64,000 nucleotides of DNA, from NCBI GenBank assembly GCA_963707895.1, contig CAVPRS010000004.1, forward strand, positions 1 to 64,000, written 5' to 3'. How positions within the stretch are numbered: the stretch's first letter is position 1; each line of letters starts with the position of its first letter. Origin of the DNA: Fodinibacter sp963707895 (lineage in GTDB: Bacteria; Actinomycetota; Actinomycetes; Actinomycetales; Dermatophilaceae). Below are positions 25,577 to 34,129 of this stretch, piece by piece. A program made the translations under genes and the position numbers. A model generated the notes under the pieces. It made no database searches. It saw nothing but the letters and a program-made list of their open reading frames with translations, and was not told the DNA's origin.

Positions 25577-26415
25577 GCGGGGTGCGCGTCGTGACGCGCG
25601 GGCTGGTGCACATCTACCGGGCGCAGGGGCACGACGTCGCCGCGCTGTCCGGCATCGACCTCGTCGTGGCGCCGGGGGAGCGGCTGGCCCTGCTGGGGCC
25701 GTCGGGCGCCGGCAAGTCGACGCTGCTCACCCTCTTCGGTGGCCTGCTGCGCCCGAGTGCGGGCCGCATCATCGTCGGCGAGCACGAGATGGCGCAGCTG
25801 TCCGAGGCCGAGCTCGACGCCGTGCGCGGCACCGAGATCGGCATGGTGCTGCAGGGTGCCGCGCGCAACCTGCTGCCCTACCTCTCGGCGCGGGGGAACG
25901 TCGAGTTCGCCCAGGCCGCCGCGCGCCGGCGCGGTCGTGACGTCCCTCCGGCCGACGAGGTGCTGGCCCTCGTCGGGTTCCCCGTGGGCTCCCTCGACAC
26001 CCCCCTCGAGCACCTGACCCCGGGTCACCTGCAGCTGCTCGCCGTGGGCGTGGCCGTCTCGTGCCGGCCCGGCCTGCTCCTCGGCGACGAGCCCACCAGC
26101 CAGCTCGACCACGCAGCCCGCGACGTCGTGCTCGACGCGCTCGCCCAGGTCAACCGGCAGTGGGGCACCACGGTCGTCGTCGTCACCCACGACCCCGACG
26201 TCGCCGCCCGGATGCCGCGCACCATCACCATCCGCGACGGCCGGGTCGGCGCCGAGGGCCGGGCCGGCGAGGAGTTCGCGGTCGTCTCGGCCGACGGGTC
26301 GGTGCCGCTGCCACCGCACGCGCTCGCCGCCCTCCCACCGGGCTCGCTGCTGCGCGTGCACGAGGAGGACGGGCGCTGGTTGCTCGTCGTCGAGGAGGAG
26401 GAGCTCGATGGCTGA
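25573..26415 (+). CDS. ABC transporter ATP-binding protein with degenerate signature motif
   Basis: A 280-residue ATPase. Walker A is GPSGAGKST, the Q-loop is MVLQGA and Walker B is LLLGDEPTS with the H-loop VVVTHD. The ABC signature, normally LSGGQ, reads LTPGHLQLL here. In a dimer with the second ATPase (26408) one ATP site would then be built from the degenerate signature and hydrolyse poorly. A C-terminal extension (about 225-280, rich in Glu, ending LLVVEEEELDG) is unusual for this family. GTG 25573 overlaps the permease stop by GTGA, and the 3' end overlaps the next gene by eight bases. Confidence 0.87.
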   Translation: MSGVRVVTRGLVHIYRAQGHDVAALSGIDLVVAPGERLALLGPSGAGKSTLLTLFGGLLRPSAGRIIVGEHEMAQLSEAELDAVRGTEIGMVLQGAARNLLPYLSARGNVEFAQAAARRRGRDVPPADEVLALVGFPVGSLDTPLEHLTPGHLQLLAVGVAVSCRPGLLLGDEPTSQLDHAARDVVLDALAQVNRQWGTTVVVVTHDPDVAARMPRTITIRDGRVGAEGRAGEEFAVVSADGSVPLPPHALAALPPGSLLRVHEEDGRWLLVVEEEELDG

Positions 26416-27073
26416 CGCCCCGCTGACCACTCTCTCGGTGACCTGCACCGGTGTCGTCGTGCGCTTCGGCGAGACCACTGCCCTGGCGGGCGTCTCCCTC
26501 TCGGTTCGGCCGGGCGAGCTCGTCGCCGTGACGGGCCACTCGGGAGCCGGCAAGACCACGCTGCTGTCGGTGCTGGCGGGAGTGACCCGGCCCGATGAGG
26601 GTGAGGTCCTGGTGGGCGCCGATCCCGTCGACGGGCTCGAGGAGGCCGTCGCCGCCGGTGTCGGGCTCATCCCCCAGGGCAACGGCCTGGCCGCGGTGCT
26701 CACCGCCCACGAGAACGTGCTCCTGCCGCTCCTCGCCCGGCACGCCAACCCGCGCCGGGCTCCGGGGCGGGCCTCCGCGGCGCTGGCGGCCGTCGGGCTG
26801 GCCGAGGTGCACCAGCACCTCGTCGAGGAGCTCTCTGGTGGTCAGCAGCAGCGGGTCGCCGTCGCCCGCGGGCTCGCGCTCGAGAGCCCCGTGCTGCTCG
26901 CCGACGAGCCGACCTCCGAGCTCGACCACACCAACCGTGAGGTGGTGCTGGCCCTGCTGCGGGCGCGCGCCCGCGCGGGGGCCGCCGTCGTGATGACGAC
27001 CCACGACCCCGAGGCCGCCGCGGCCGCCGACCGGGTCGTGCACCTCGACGACGGCCGGGTCACCGAGCCCTGA
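26408..27073 (+). CDS. ABC transporter ATP-binding protein (canonical)
   Basis: A 221-residue LolD/MacB-type ATPase with every motif intact: GHSGAGKTT, Q-loop LIPQGN, signature LSGGQQQRVAVARG, Walker B VLLADEPTSELD and MTTHD. It starts inside the 3' end of the preceding ATPase gene (8-base overlap), so translation is coupled. It most likely forms a heterodimer with that degenerate partner on the 1037-residue permease. The operon ends 25 bases before the stop of the convergent GH65 gene, with no clear hairpin between. Confidence 0.9.
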   Translation: MADAPLTTLSVTCTGVVVRFGETTALAGVSLSVRPGELVAVTGHSGAGKTTLLSVLAGVTRPDEGEVLVGADPVDGLEEAVAAGVGLIPQGNGLAAVLTAHENVLLPLLARHANPRRAPGRASAALAAVGLAEVHQHLVEELSGGQQQRVAVARGLALESPVLLADEPTSELDHTNREVVLALLRARARAGAAVVMTTHDPEAAAAADRVVHLDDGRVTEP

Positions 27074-27097
27074 CCCGCGAGGTCGGGGCAGGACCCG

Positions 27098-29668
27098 TCA
27101 GTCGGGACCCGGCGCCAGGGGTTCGAGCACCGCACCGTCGATCGCCGCGGGATCCGGGACCTCGGTGTGGTCGGCCGGCATCGGGTCGGGGACCCCGGCC
27201 GTGATGCGGCTGCCGTCGGCGCGGGTGCCACCGGTCTGCGGTTGGTTGCCCAGCTTCCCGGGTAGCCGGGGGCCGTGTCCGTCGAGCGCCAGCACCACCG
27301 CCTCGTCGGGGTAGACGGCGTAGCCGGTCCCGCACACCTCGACCGGCACCGGCAGCTCGCCCTCCTCGACCTCGAAACGCATCTCGGATGCCGTGAGCGT
27401 GACCCGCAGGCGGGTGCCGCGCCAGGTGATCCGGAACGTGAGCGACTCCCACCCGTCGGGAAGGCGTGGCTCGAACCGCAGCCGGCCACCGTGGTCGCGC
27501 ATGCCACCGAAGCCGTTGACCAGCGCGGCCCACACCCCACCGGTCGAGGCCACGTGCAGACCGTCGACGGTGTTGTCGTGCAGGTTGGCCAGGTCGACGA
27601 ACAGCGCCTGGAGGAAGTAGTCGTAGGCGCCCTCGTGGTAGCCCACCTCGGCCGCGACCACCGACTGCACGACGGCCGACAGGGTCGAGTCGCCGGTCGT
27701 GATCGGGTCGTAGTACTCGAAGTCGTTGCGCTTCTCCTCGGCGGTGAACCGGTCACCGTGCAGGAAGAGGGCGAGCACGACATCGGCCTGCTTGAGTACC
27801 TGGAAGCGGTAGATGACCAGCGGGTGGTAGTGCAGGAGCAGGGGCCGCAGCTCCTCCGGGGTGCGGCTGAGGTCCCACACCTCGCGGTCGAGGAAGAAGT
27901 CGTCCTGCGGGTGGATCTCGAGCCCGGCGTCGAACGGGATGTGCATCCCCCTCGCACACTCGGCCCACTCGCGCACCTCGTCGTCGTGCAGCCCGAGTCG
28001 CTGCGCGAGCCGGGCGAACTCCTCGGGCTCCTGCTCGCGGGCCCACTCCACCCAGGCCACCGCCTGCTCGAGGTTGTAGCGGGCCGTGACGTTGGTGAAC
28101 AGGTTGTTGTTGACGACGGTCGTGTACTCGTCGGGCCCGGTGACGCCGTGGATGTGGAAGGAGCGCTCGCCGTTGTTGCGCCAGAAGCCGAGGTCGGCGT
28201 AGAGCCGCGCGGTCTCGATGAGGATCGCCAACCCGTCGCGCACGAGGAAGCCGACGTCGCCGGTCGCGTTGACGTACTGCACGAGCGCGTGCGCGATGTC
28301 GGCGTCGATGTGCACCTGCGCGGTGCCGGCGGCGTAGTACGCCGAGGCCTCCTCGCCGTTGATGGTGCGCCACGGGAACAGCGCGCCGCGCTGCGAGACC
28401 TCGCGGGCCCGCTCCCGGGCCGCGGGCAGCATCCGGCTGCGGAAGTGCATCAGGTTGCGGGACAGCTCGGGTCGCGTGTACGTGAGGAAGGGCGCGACGT
28501 AGATCTCGCTGTCCCAGAAGTAGTGCCCCTCGTAGCCGGACCCCGTGACGCCCTTGGCGGGCACGCCCTGCTGGTCGGCGCGGGCGCTGGCCTGGGCCAG
28601 GCTGAACAGGTTGAACCGGATGGCCTGCTGCAGCGCGTCGTGCTCGGCGTCGTGCGAGACGACCTCGACGTCGCTGCTCGCCCAGAACCGGTCGTACCAG
28701 GCTCGCTGCTCGTCGAGGTAGTGCCCGACGTCGTAGCGCGCGGCCCGGTCGAGGGTGCGGTCGCAGCGGTCGGACAGCTCGCGCACCGGCAGGCCCCGGG
28801 AGGTGTGGTAGGCCACCATCTTCTCGAGGCGGATGGTGTTCCCCTGGCTCGCGTCGATCCGGTAGACCATCTTGGTGAGGTCGGGGTCGTCGCGCAGGAT
28901 GACCTCGTAGGGGTCGTCCGTGCGCAGGCTGTGGTCGGCGGCCACGGCCACGGTCATCCGCGAGTTGGCGCACTGGTAGCCCAGCATCATCCGGTCCTCG
29001 TGGGCGAGGTGCAGCTTGGGCAGCAGGACCCGCCCCTCGAAGGCGGCCGACCGGCGCGGGTCCGCCGTCGACACCCGGCTCTGCGCCTTCTCGTGGTACT
29101 CGTCCTCGCCGTCCTGGCGGTTGAGCAGCTGCGAGGAGATCAGCACCGGCGCGTCGCCCGAGACCATCGTGACCTCGAGGGTGAACACGACGAGGTGCCG
29201 CTGGGTCATCGACACCATCCGGGTGGAGTCGACCCGCACCCGCTTGCCCGACGGCGTGCGCCAGAGCAGCGAGCGGCGCAGCACGCCGTCACGGAAGTCG
29301 AGGGTGCGCTCGTAGTGCTCGAGGTCGGCGGTGCCGATGACGAGGGGCTCGTCGTCGACGTAGAGCTTCATCAGCTTGGCGTCGGGGACGTTGACGATGG
29401 TCTGGCCGGTCTTGGCGAAGCCGAAGGCGGCCTCGGCGTGCCGGATCGGCCAGGTCTCGTGGAAGCCGTTGACGTAGGTGCCGTGCTCGTAGGCGTCGCG
29501 CCCCTCCTCGGGGTTGCCGCGCAGGCCGATGTAGCCGTTGGCGACGCTGAAGAGGGTCTCGGTGACACCCAGGTCGCGGGGGTCGGGGTCGCACTCGACC
29601 AGGCGCCACGGGTCGACGGGGAAGCGGCTGCGGTCGAGCGGGTCGGCCGAGGCGCGGCGGGGCCTCAC
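27098..29668 (-). CDS. Glycoside hydrolase family 65 protein (trehalose/maltose/kojibiose phosphorylase type)
   Basis: Likely phosphorolyses an alpha-linked disaccharide to beta-glucose-1-phosphate and glucose. In the 856 residues an N-terminal beta-sandwich (SVANGYIGLRGNPEEG near 41-56) is followed by the (alpha/alpha)6 barrel with YFWDSEIYVAPFL. The catalytic acid is Glu514 in HGVTGPDEYT, and LKQADVVLALFL comes near 650. GTG 29668 overlaps the stop of the upstream HAD gene by GTGA. The pairing with a beta-phosphoglucomutase-like HAD protein is the classic operon for GH65 phosphorylases. Which disaccharide is used cannot be read from sequence; trehalose fits the treS/glgE context of this window. 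The C-terminal 50 residues are Pro-rich and unconserved. Confidence 0.88.
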   Translation of the reverse strand: MRPRRASADPLDRSRFPVDPWRLVECDPDPRDLGVTETLFSVANGYIGLRGNPEEGRDAYEHGTYVNGFHETWPIRHAEAAFGFAKTGQTIVNVPDAKLMKLYVDDEPLVIGTADLEHYERTLDFRDGVLRRSLLWRTPSGKRVRVDSTRMVSMTQRHLVVFTLEVTMVSGDAPVLISSQLLNRQDGEDEYHEKAQSRVSTADPRRSAAFEGRVLLPKLHLAHEDRMMLGYQCANSRMTVAVAADHSLRTDDPYEVILRDDPDLTKMVYRIDASQGNTIRLEKMVAYHTSRGLPVRELSDRCDRTLDRAARYDVGHYLDEQRAWYDRFWASSDVEVVSHDAEHDALQQAIRFNLFSLAQASARADQQGVPAKGVTGSGYEGHYFWDSEIYVAPFLTYTRPELSRNLMHFRSRMLPAARERAREVSQRGALFPWRTINGEEASAYYAAGTAQVHIDADIAHALVQYVNATGDVGFLVRDGLAILIETARLYADLGFWRNNGERSFHIHGVTGPDEYTTVVNNNLFTNVTARYNLEQAVAWVEWAREQEPEEFARLAQRLGLHDDEVREWAECARGMHIPFDAGLEIHPQDDFFLDREVWDLSRTPEELRPLLLHYHPLVIYRFQVLKQADVVLALFLHGDRFTAEEKRNDFEYYDPITTGDSTLSAVVQSVVAAEVGYHEGAYDYFLQALFVDLANLHDNTVDGLHVASTGGVWAALVNGFGGMRDHGGRLRFEPRLPDGWESLTFRITWRGTRLRVTLTASEMRFEVEEGELPVPVEVCGTGYAVYPDEAVVLALDGHGPRLPGKLGNQPQTGGTRADGSRITAGVPDPMPADHTEVPDPAAIDGAVLEPLAPGPD

Positions 29669-30402
29669 GCGAGGTCCCCGAGGTCGGTGACGACGAGGGT
29701 GGCACCGGCCGCGGTCAGGGTGTCGGCGCCGGCGCCGCGGTCGACGCCGATGACCAGCCCGAAGCCACCCGCCGCGCCGGCCCGCACGCCCGAGACGGCG
29801 TCCTCGACGACGACCGCACGGGCCGGGGTGGTGCCGCACTCCGTGGCCGCGTGCACGAAGGTGTCGGGGGCCGGCTTGCCGGGGAGCCCGAGCGCGGTGG
29901 CGACCCGGCCGTCGACCACGGTGGGGAAGCGGTCGGCGAGCCCTGCGGCAGCGAGCACGGCGGGCGCGTTGGCCGACGACGAGACCACCGCGACCGGCAT
30001 CCGCAGGTCGCGCAGCACGTCGAGCAGGGCGACCGAGCCGGGGTAGGCCGTGACGCCGTCGCGGGCGAGCACCACGTTGAAGGCGTCGTTCTTGCGGTTG
30101 CCCAGGCCGCAGACCGTGTCGGCAGCGGGTGGGTCGGACGGGTCGCCGTCGGGCAGGTCGATGCCGCGCGCCCTGAGGAGGTCGCGCACCCCGTCGTAGC
30201 GGGGCTTGCCGTCGACGTGGGCGAAGTAGTCGGCGTCGGTGTACGGGGACGTGTCGCCGGGTCCGCGCCAGCCGGCCAGGAACGCGCCGAACATCTCGGC
30301 CCAGGCGCGCATGTGCACCTCGGCGGTGGGCGTGAGGACGCCGTCGAGGTCGAACAGCACCGCGTGGTGTGCCGACCAGTCCACCGGGATGGCTGCGCTC
30401 AT
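29665..30402 (-). CDS. HAD-IA hydrolase, beta-phosphoglucomutase type
   Basis: Expected to convert beta-glucose-1-phosphate to glucose-6-phosphate. The 245-residue protein has motif I FDLDGVLT (nucleophile Asp and general acid Asp two residues on), motif II VVSSSANA, Lys in GKPAPDTF, and motif IV VVEDAVSGVRAG. The cap region holds the RKNDAFN segment seen in beta-PGM relatives. TAGCGT ends six bases before the ATG and a LacI-type palindrome lies just upstream, so this gene leads a regulated two-gene operon with the GH65 gene. Confidence 0.88.
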   Translation of the reverse strand: MSAAIPVDWSAHHAVLFDLDGVLTPTAEVHMRAWAEMFGAFLAGWRGPGDTSPYTDADYFAHVDGKPRYDGVRDLLRARGIDLPDGDPSDPPAADTVCGLGNRKNDAFNVVLARDGVTAYPGSVALLDVLRDLRMPVAVVSSSANAPAVLAAAGLADRFPTVVDGRVATALGLPGKPAPDTFVHAATECGTTPARAVVVEDAVSGVRAGAAGGFGLVIGVDRGAGADTLTAAGATLVVTDLGDLA

Positions 30403-30408
30403 GGCTGA

Positions 30409-30414
30409 ACGCTA
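30409..30414 (-). promoter_or_regulatory. -10 box of the HAD-GH65 operon
   Basis: TAGCGT on the minus strand, six bases before the ATG at 30402; implies a leaderless message. Confidence 0.5.
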
Positions 30415-30419
30415 GGGAC

Positions 30420-30437
30420 TGCGAGAGCGCTTGCGCA
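30420..30437. promoter_or_regulatory. LacI-family-like operator upstream of the HAD-GH65 operon
   Basis: TGCGAGAGCGCTTGCGCA is an imperfect 18-bp palindrome centred on AGCGCT, the form of sugar-responsive LacI/MalR sites. It covers about -18 to -35 relative to a start at the ATG, so a bound repressor would block RNA polymerase. The regulator gene is not in the window. Confidence 0.5.
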
Positions 30438-30531
30438 ATCGACTCACCGGACTGACCACAGGACGGTCAGGATCCCCGTGACCAGCGGCATGGCCGGTGG
30501 GTGCCGGGCGCAGGTCGACTACGGTGCTCGT

Positions 30532-31047
30532 GTGAGCCAGCCGGTGCGCCTGCCGTTCGACCCGATCGCCCGGGCGAGCGAGCTGTGGCGCGACCGCTGG
30601 GGCGAGGACTCGCGCTCGTCGTCGATGGCCACCGCCACCTCGGTGATGCGGGTGCAGCAGCTGCTCATCGGCCAGTTCGACGCGATCGCGGGCCGGCACG
30701 GTCTCACCTTCGCCCGGTACGAGGCGCTCGTCCTGCTCGCGTTCAGCCGGGAGGGCCGGCTGTCGATGTCGCGGATCGGCGAGCGGCTCATGGTGCACCC
30801 GACCAGCGCCACCAACATCGTGCAGCGGCTGGTCGCCCAGGGGCTCGTCGAGCGGGTGCCCAACCCCGCCGACCGCCGTGGGGCGTTCGCGGTCATCACG
30901 GATGCCGGCCGCGCCGCCATGGAGGCCGTCACCGCCGACCTCGAGGCGGTCGACTTCGGCCTGTCGATGCTCGATGACGAGCAGCACCGGGCGCTCTTCG
31001 ACCTGCTGCGCGCCGTGCGGGTCGGGGCCCGCGACTTCGACGCCTGA
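30532..31047 (+). CDS. MarR-family transcriptional regulator
   Basis: A 171-residue dimeric winged-helix repressor. The core LTFARYEALVLLAFSREG, SMSRIGERLMVHPTSATNIVQRL and the wing VERVPNPADRRGAFAVIT are typical. GTG 30532 is six bases after TACGGT. An in-frame ATG at 30478 would precede the promoter and is rejected. It is divergent from the GH65 operon and 141 bases from the next plus-strand gene. MarR proteins usually regulate their own or adjacent genes in response to small aromatic or acyl ligands. The ligand is unknown. Confidence 0.87.
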   Translation: MSQPVRLPFDPIARASELWRDRWGEDSRSSSMATATSVMRVQQLLIGQFDAIAGRHGLTFARYEALVLLAFSREGRLSMSRIGERLMVHPTSATNIVQRLVAQGLVERVPNPADRRGAFAVITDAGRAAMEAVTADLEAVDFGLSMLDDEQHRALFDLLRAVRVGARDFDA

Positions 31048-31137
31048 CCCCGCCATCGGGCGTGGCCTGCGTCACGTGATAGAGGGCCGGGATTTGTCGG
31101 CACGGGGTCGGGTTTGTCATGGTGGAAGGCAGCCCTG

Positions 31138-31159
31138 GGCCCGGACGAGTGTCCGGGCC
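31138..31159 (+). promoter_or_regulatory. 9-bp perfect hairpin in the leader of the two-TM protein gene
   Basis: GGCCCGGAC, loop GAGT, GTCCGGGCC, ending 29 bases before the ATG at 31189. It could be a terminator after marR or a 5' leader structure. Confidence 0.4.
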
Positions 31160-31188
31160 GCCCCGGAGACAGCAAGGACCCCCCTTTC

Positions 31189-32034
31189 ATGGCCACCATC
31201 GTCAAGCGCGTCGTCGGCGCGCTCCTGGCCCTCGTCGGCCTGGCGCTCACCGTCGCCGGGGTCTGGCTGGCGGCCGAGCTGGGCACCTCGGGCACCGCAC
31301 GCTTCACCGTGCACCCGGCCACCTCCGACCCGGTGCTGATCGGGCCCGACGTGCTCAACCGGGTCGACTCCGACGTCGTCGTCACCGCCACACCGACTGC
31401 CGGCGGGTCGGTGTGGATGGCCCTGGCCAACCCCTCCGACGCCAACGCGGTGGTCGGCGACTCGAAGCACGTCGCCGTGACCGGGGTGTCGGTGCGCGAC
31501 TGGACGCTCCTGACCACGACGACCGGGACGGGTACGGCGCCCGAGCTCGGTGCCGCCGACCTGTGGCGCCAGCAGGACGACGCCGAGGGCCCGGTGACGT
31601 TGACCGTCGAGCAGTCCGGTGCGCCCGAGACCCTGGTGGTCAAGAGCCAGGAGGGCCAGATCGGCTCGCTGACCCTCCAGGTCGTCGACAAGTCGTGGTT
31701 CGTCGAGGCGGTCATCGCCGCCCTCATCGGCCTGTTCCTCCTCGTCGTGGGGGTCGTGCTCGTCACGTCGCGTCGTGCGCGGCACCCCACGCCGGTCGAG
31801 GTGCCCCTGGTCCCCGAGGCGCCCACGGGAACCTTCGACCCGGTCGCCGCCGTTGAGGACGTGGACGGGACCGAGCCCACGTCGGCTCTGCCCGACGACC
31901 CGGACGGCTCTGCCGTGGCCGCCGACACCGATGTCGACAGTGCCGCGGAGAACACCGCCGAGACGGCCACGGAGACGCCCGACGCGCTCGCCCGCCGACC
32001 CCCACGACAGCCCCGCCACGCAGCACCCCCATGA
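31189..32034 (+). CDS. Two-helix membrane protein, function unknown
   Basis: The 281-residue protein has one membrane helix at about 8-30 (GALLALVGLALTVAGVWLAA) and an extracytoplasmic beta-rich domain (about 35-165). A second helix lies at about 172-195 (IAALIGLFLLVVGVVLV). The acidic cytoplasmic tail of some 85 residues is low in complexity. The ATG at 31189 has AAGGA about 12 bases upstream. Its stop overlaps the start of the lipoprotein gene by ATGA, so the two products are probably made together and meet at the membrane. No family is recognised. Confidence 0.7.
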   Translation: MATIVKRVVGALLALVGLALTVAGVWLAAELGTSGTARFTVHPATSDPVLIGPDVLNRVDSDVVVTATPTAGGSVWMALANPSDANAVVGDSKHVAVTGVSVRDWTLLTTTTGTGTAPELGAADLWRQQDDAEGPVTLTVEQSGAPETLVVKSQEGQIGSLTLQVVDKSWFVEAVIAALIGLFLLVVGVVLVTSRRARHPTPVEVPLVPEAPTGTFDPVAAVEDVDGTEPTSALPDDPDGSAVAADTDVDSAAENTAETATETPDALARRPPRQPRHAAPP

Positions 32035-33101
32035 CCCCGAGGAGGTCACCCGATGACCCCGCGCCCCGTGACCACCGCGCCCCGCCCGCGACCCCGACCA
32101 CGCCGAGGACCCTGAGCCGCCTCGTGGCCTCGGGCACCCTGCTCGGCGCGCTCGTGCTCGCCGGCTGCGGCACCTCCGACGCCCTGGTCGGCCTCCACCC
32201 GGCGCCGGCCGAGCAGACCGCCGCGGCCCCGCTCGACACCGAGGGCGCGACCGCGGTGGCCGCCCGGCTGCTGGCCGCCAAGCAGGCGACCGTCGAGGGC
32301 GACTCGAAGGCTGCGGCCGCGGCACGGGCCGAGGTGCTCACCGGTGACGCGCTGCGGGTCGCGAACGCCGAGGCCGCCCACGGTGCCACCGCCCCCGTGG
32401 CCACCGACCTCGCGGCACCGTCCGAGCCCACGATCGTCGCTCAGTCGCAGGGGCGCCAGTGGCCCCGCGCCATCCTCGCCTCGACCCTCGACGAGGCCAC
32501 GAACACCCAGTGGCTGCACGTCATGGTCTCCGACAAGCCCGACCAGCCGTTCCGCATCGCCTCGAGCGTGCCGATGTTCGGCGGCGCCGAGCTGCCCGCC
32601 CTCGGCGCGCAGCTGGCCGGTGCGCCGCTGCTCGACGCCGGCGAGAAGAACGGGCTCGCCGCCTCGCCCGCCGACGCCGTCGAGGCCTATGCGGCGGCGA
32701 TCGCGCAGCCCAAGGGCAAGGCCACCAAGGTGGTCGCCGTCGACGACCCGTTCGCAACGAGCCTGAAGACCGCGGCCGCTGCCCAGGCCACGGCCCTCGG
32801 CAAGCTCGGCACCCTGACCCAGGCCCACGACCCGCGGCTCGAGGACGCCATCACCTTCCGCCTCGCCGACGGTGGCTCGGTCACCTTCGCCCTGATGGTG
32901 CGCACCGACAACCTCGCGGTGAAGCCCAAGGCCAAGGAGCTCGTGCTGCCGGCGGAGTACGCGAAGCTGCTCGGGAAGAAGAAGGTGAAGAAGTCGCTCA
33001 CCCTGAACAACCTCGAGCCGATCGCCCTGGTGCTGCCCAAGAACGGCGAGGCCAAGGTCATCGGCGCGAGCGACCTGCTCGTCTCCGGCCGGGGGCGCTG
33101 A
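32031..33101 (+). CDS. Lipoprotein, function unknown
   Basis: A 356-residue protein with a lipobox LGALVLAGC (Cys about residue 46) after an unusually long Pro/Arg-rich N-terminus. The real start may be internal, but no better ribosome site was found. The mature part is Ala-rich with repeated TAVAARLLAAKQATVEGD-like helices and a C-terminal domain rich in Lys (LGKKKVKKSLTLNN). The arrangement suggests a secreted, lipid-anchored partner of the preceding two-helix protein. No enzyme motif is seen. Confidence 0.72.
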   Translation: MTPRRSPDDPAPRDHRAPPATPTTPRTLSRLVASGTLLGALVLAGCGTSDALVGLHPAPAEQTAAAPLDTEGATAVAARLLAAKQATVEGDSKAAAAARAEVLTGDALRVANAEAAHGATAPVATDLAAPSEPTIVAQSQGRQWPRAILASTLDEATNTQWLHVMVSDKPDQPFRIASSVPMFGGAELPALGAQLAGAPLLDAGEKNGLAASPADAVEAYAAAIAQPKGKATKVVAVDDPFATSLKTAAAAQATALGKLGTLTQAHDPRLEDAITFRLADGGSVTFALMVRTDNLAVKPKAKELVLPAEYAKLLGKKKVKKSLTLNNLEPIALVLPKNGEAKVIGASDLLVSGRGR

Positions 33102-33137
33102 GCCCGCACCGGTCACCCCTTTGACAGAATCGGGACC

Positions 33138-34127
33138 ATGAGCGAGACCACCCCGCCCGCGGGCACCCGCGGCGCCGTCGACCTGTCCTCCGTCGCCGGG
33201 ATGACGTCCCCCACCGCCGCGACCGCGGGAGCCCCGACGCCGGCCGGCGCGGCCCCCGGCGATCCGGCCGACCGTCAGCCGGCCGTGCCCGGCGGGCTCG
33301 TGGTCGAGGTCGACGCCGAGAACCTCAACGAGGCGCTCAACCGCACCCTGCAGGTGCCCGGTGTGCTCGTGCTGTGGGGATCGGCCTACCCGCAGACCCG
33401 CGAGCTCTTCGAGACCGTGGTGCGGGTCGCGGCATCGCTCGAGGGTCGGCTGCTCGTGCTCAGCGCCGACCTGTCGACCTCGCCCGAGCTGCTCCAGGCG
33501 TTCCAGCCGCTGCTCGTGCAGGCCTTCGGGCAGCCCAGCGTGCCGGCGACCTTCGGGCTGCTCCAGGGCCAGCCCGTCCCCCTGTTCCCGGGCATGGTGC
33601 CCGAGAGCGAGGTGCGCACGGTGTTCGACCAGCTGCTCCAGGCGGCCGTGCAGAACGGCATCACCGGACGGGTCGAGCTCGAGGCGGTCGAGGGTGCCGA
33701 CGACACCGAGTCCCTGCCGCCGCTGCACGAGGAGGCCTTCGACGCGATCGAGCGCGGAGACCTCGTCGGTGCCGCCGACGCCTACGAGCGGGCGCTCACC
33801 GAGAACCCCAAGGACCACGACGCCGAGCTCGGGCTGGCCCAGGTGCGCCTCATGCAGCGCACCGAGGGCGTCGACCTCGCCGCCGCCCGCGCCGCCGCGG
33901 CGGCCGACCCCACCGACGTCGAGGCCGCCATCGTCGTCGCCGACCTCGACGTCCTCGGCGGCCACGTCGAGGACGCCTTCACCCGCCTGCTCGACCTCGT
34001 GCGGTCGACCTCGGGCGACGAGCGCGACCGGGCCCGCACCCACCTGATCGAGCTGTTCTCGGTCGTCGGCAGCTCCGACGAGCGGGTGCGCAAGGGCCGC
34101 ACCGCCCTGATGAGCGCACTGTTCTGA
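33138..34127 (+). CDS. YbbN-like co-chaperone, thioredoxin fold plus TPR
   Basis: The 329-residue protein opens with a Pro/Ala-rich disordered segment (1-50). A thioredoxin-like domain (about 52-165) follows: its active-site loop reads VLWGSAYPQTREL and lacks both cysteines. The C-terminal tetratricopeptide repeats start at about 195 (EEAFDAIERGDLVGAADAYERAL). This is the layout of YbbN/CnoX-type holdases, whose actinobacterial members often have no redox Cys pair. CAGAAT lies seven bases before the ATG. It is followed after two bases by an esterase gene. Confidence 0.82.
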   Translation: MSETTPPAGTRGAVDLSSVAGMTSPTAATAGAPTPAGAAPGDPADRQPAVPGGLVVEVDAENLNEALNRTLQVPGVLVLWGSAYPQTRELFETVVRVAASLEGRLLVLSADLSTSPELLQAFQPLLVQAFGQPSVPATFGLLQGQPVPLFPGMVPESEVRTVFDQLLQAAVQNGITGRVELEAVEGADDTESLPPLHEEAFDAIERGDLVGAADAYERALTENPKDHDAELGLAQVRLMQRTEGVDLAAARAAAAADPTDVEAAIVVADLDVLGGHVEDAFTRLLDLVRSTSGDERDRARTHLIELFSVVGSSDERVRKGRTALMSALF

Positions 34128-34129
34128 CG

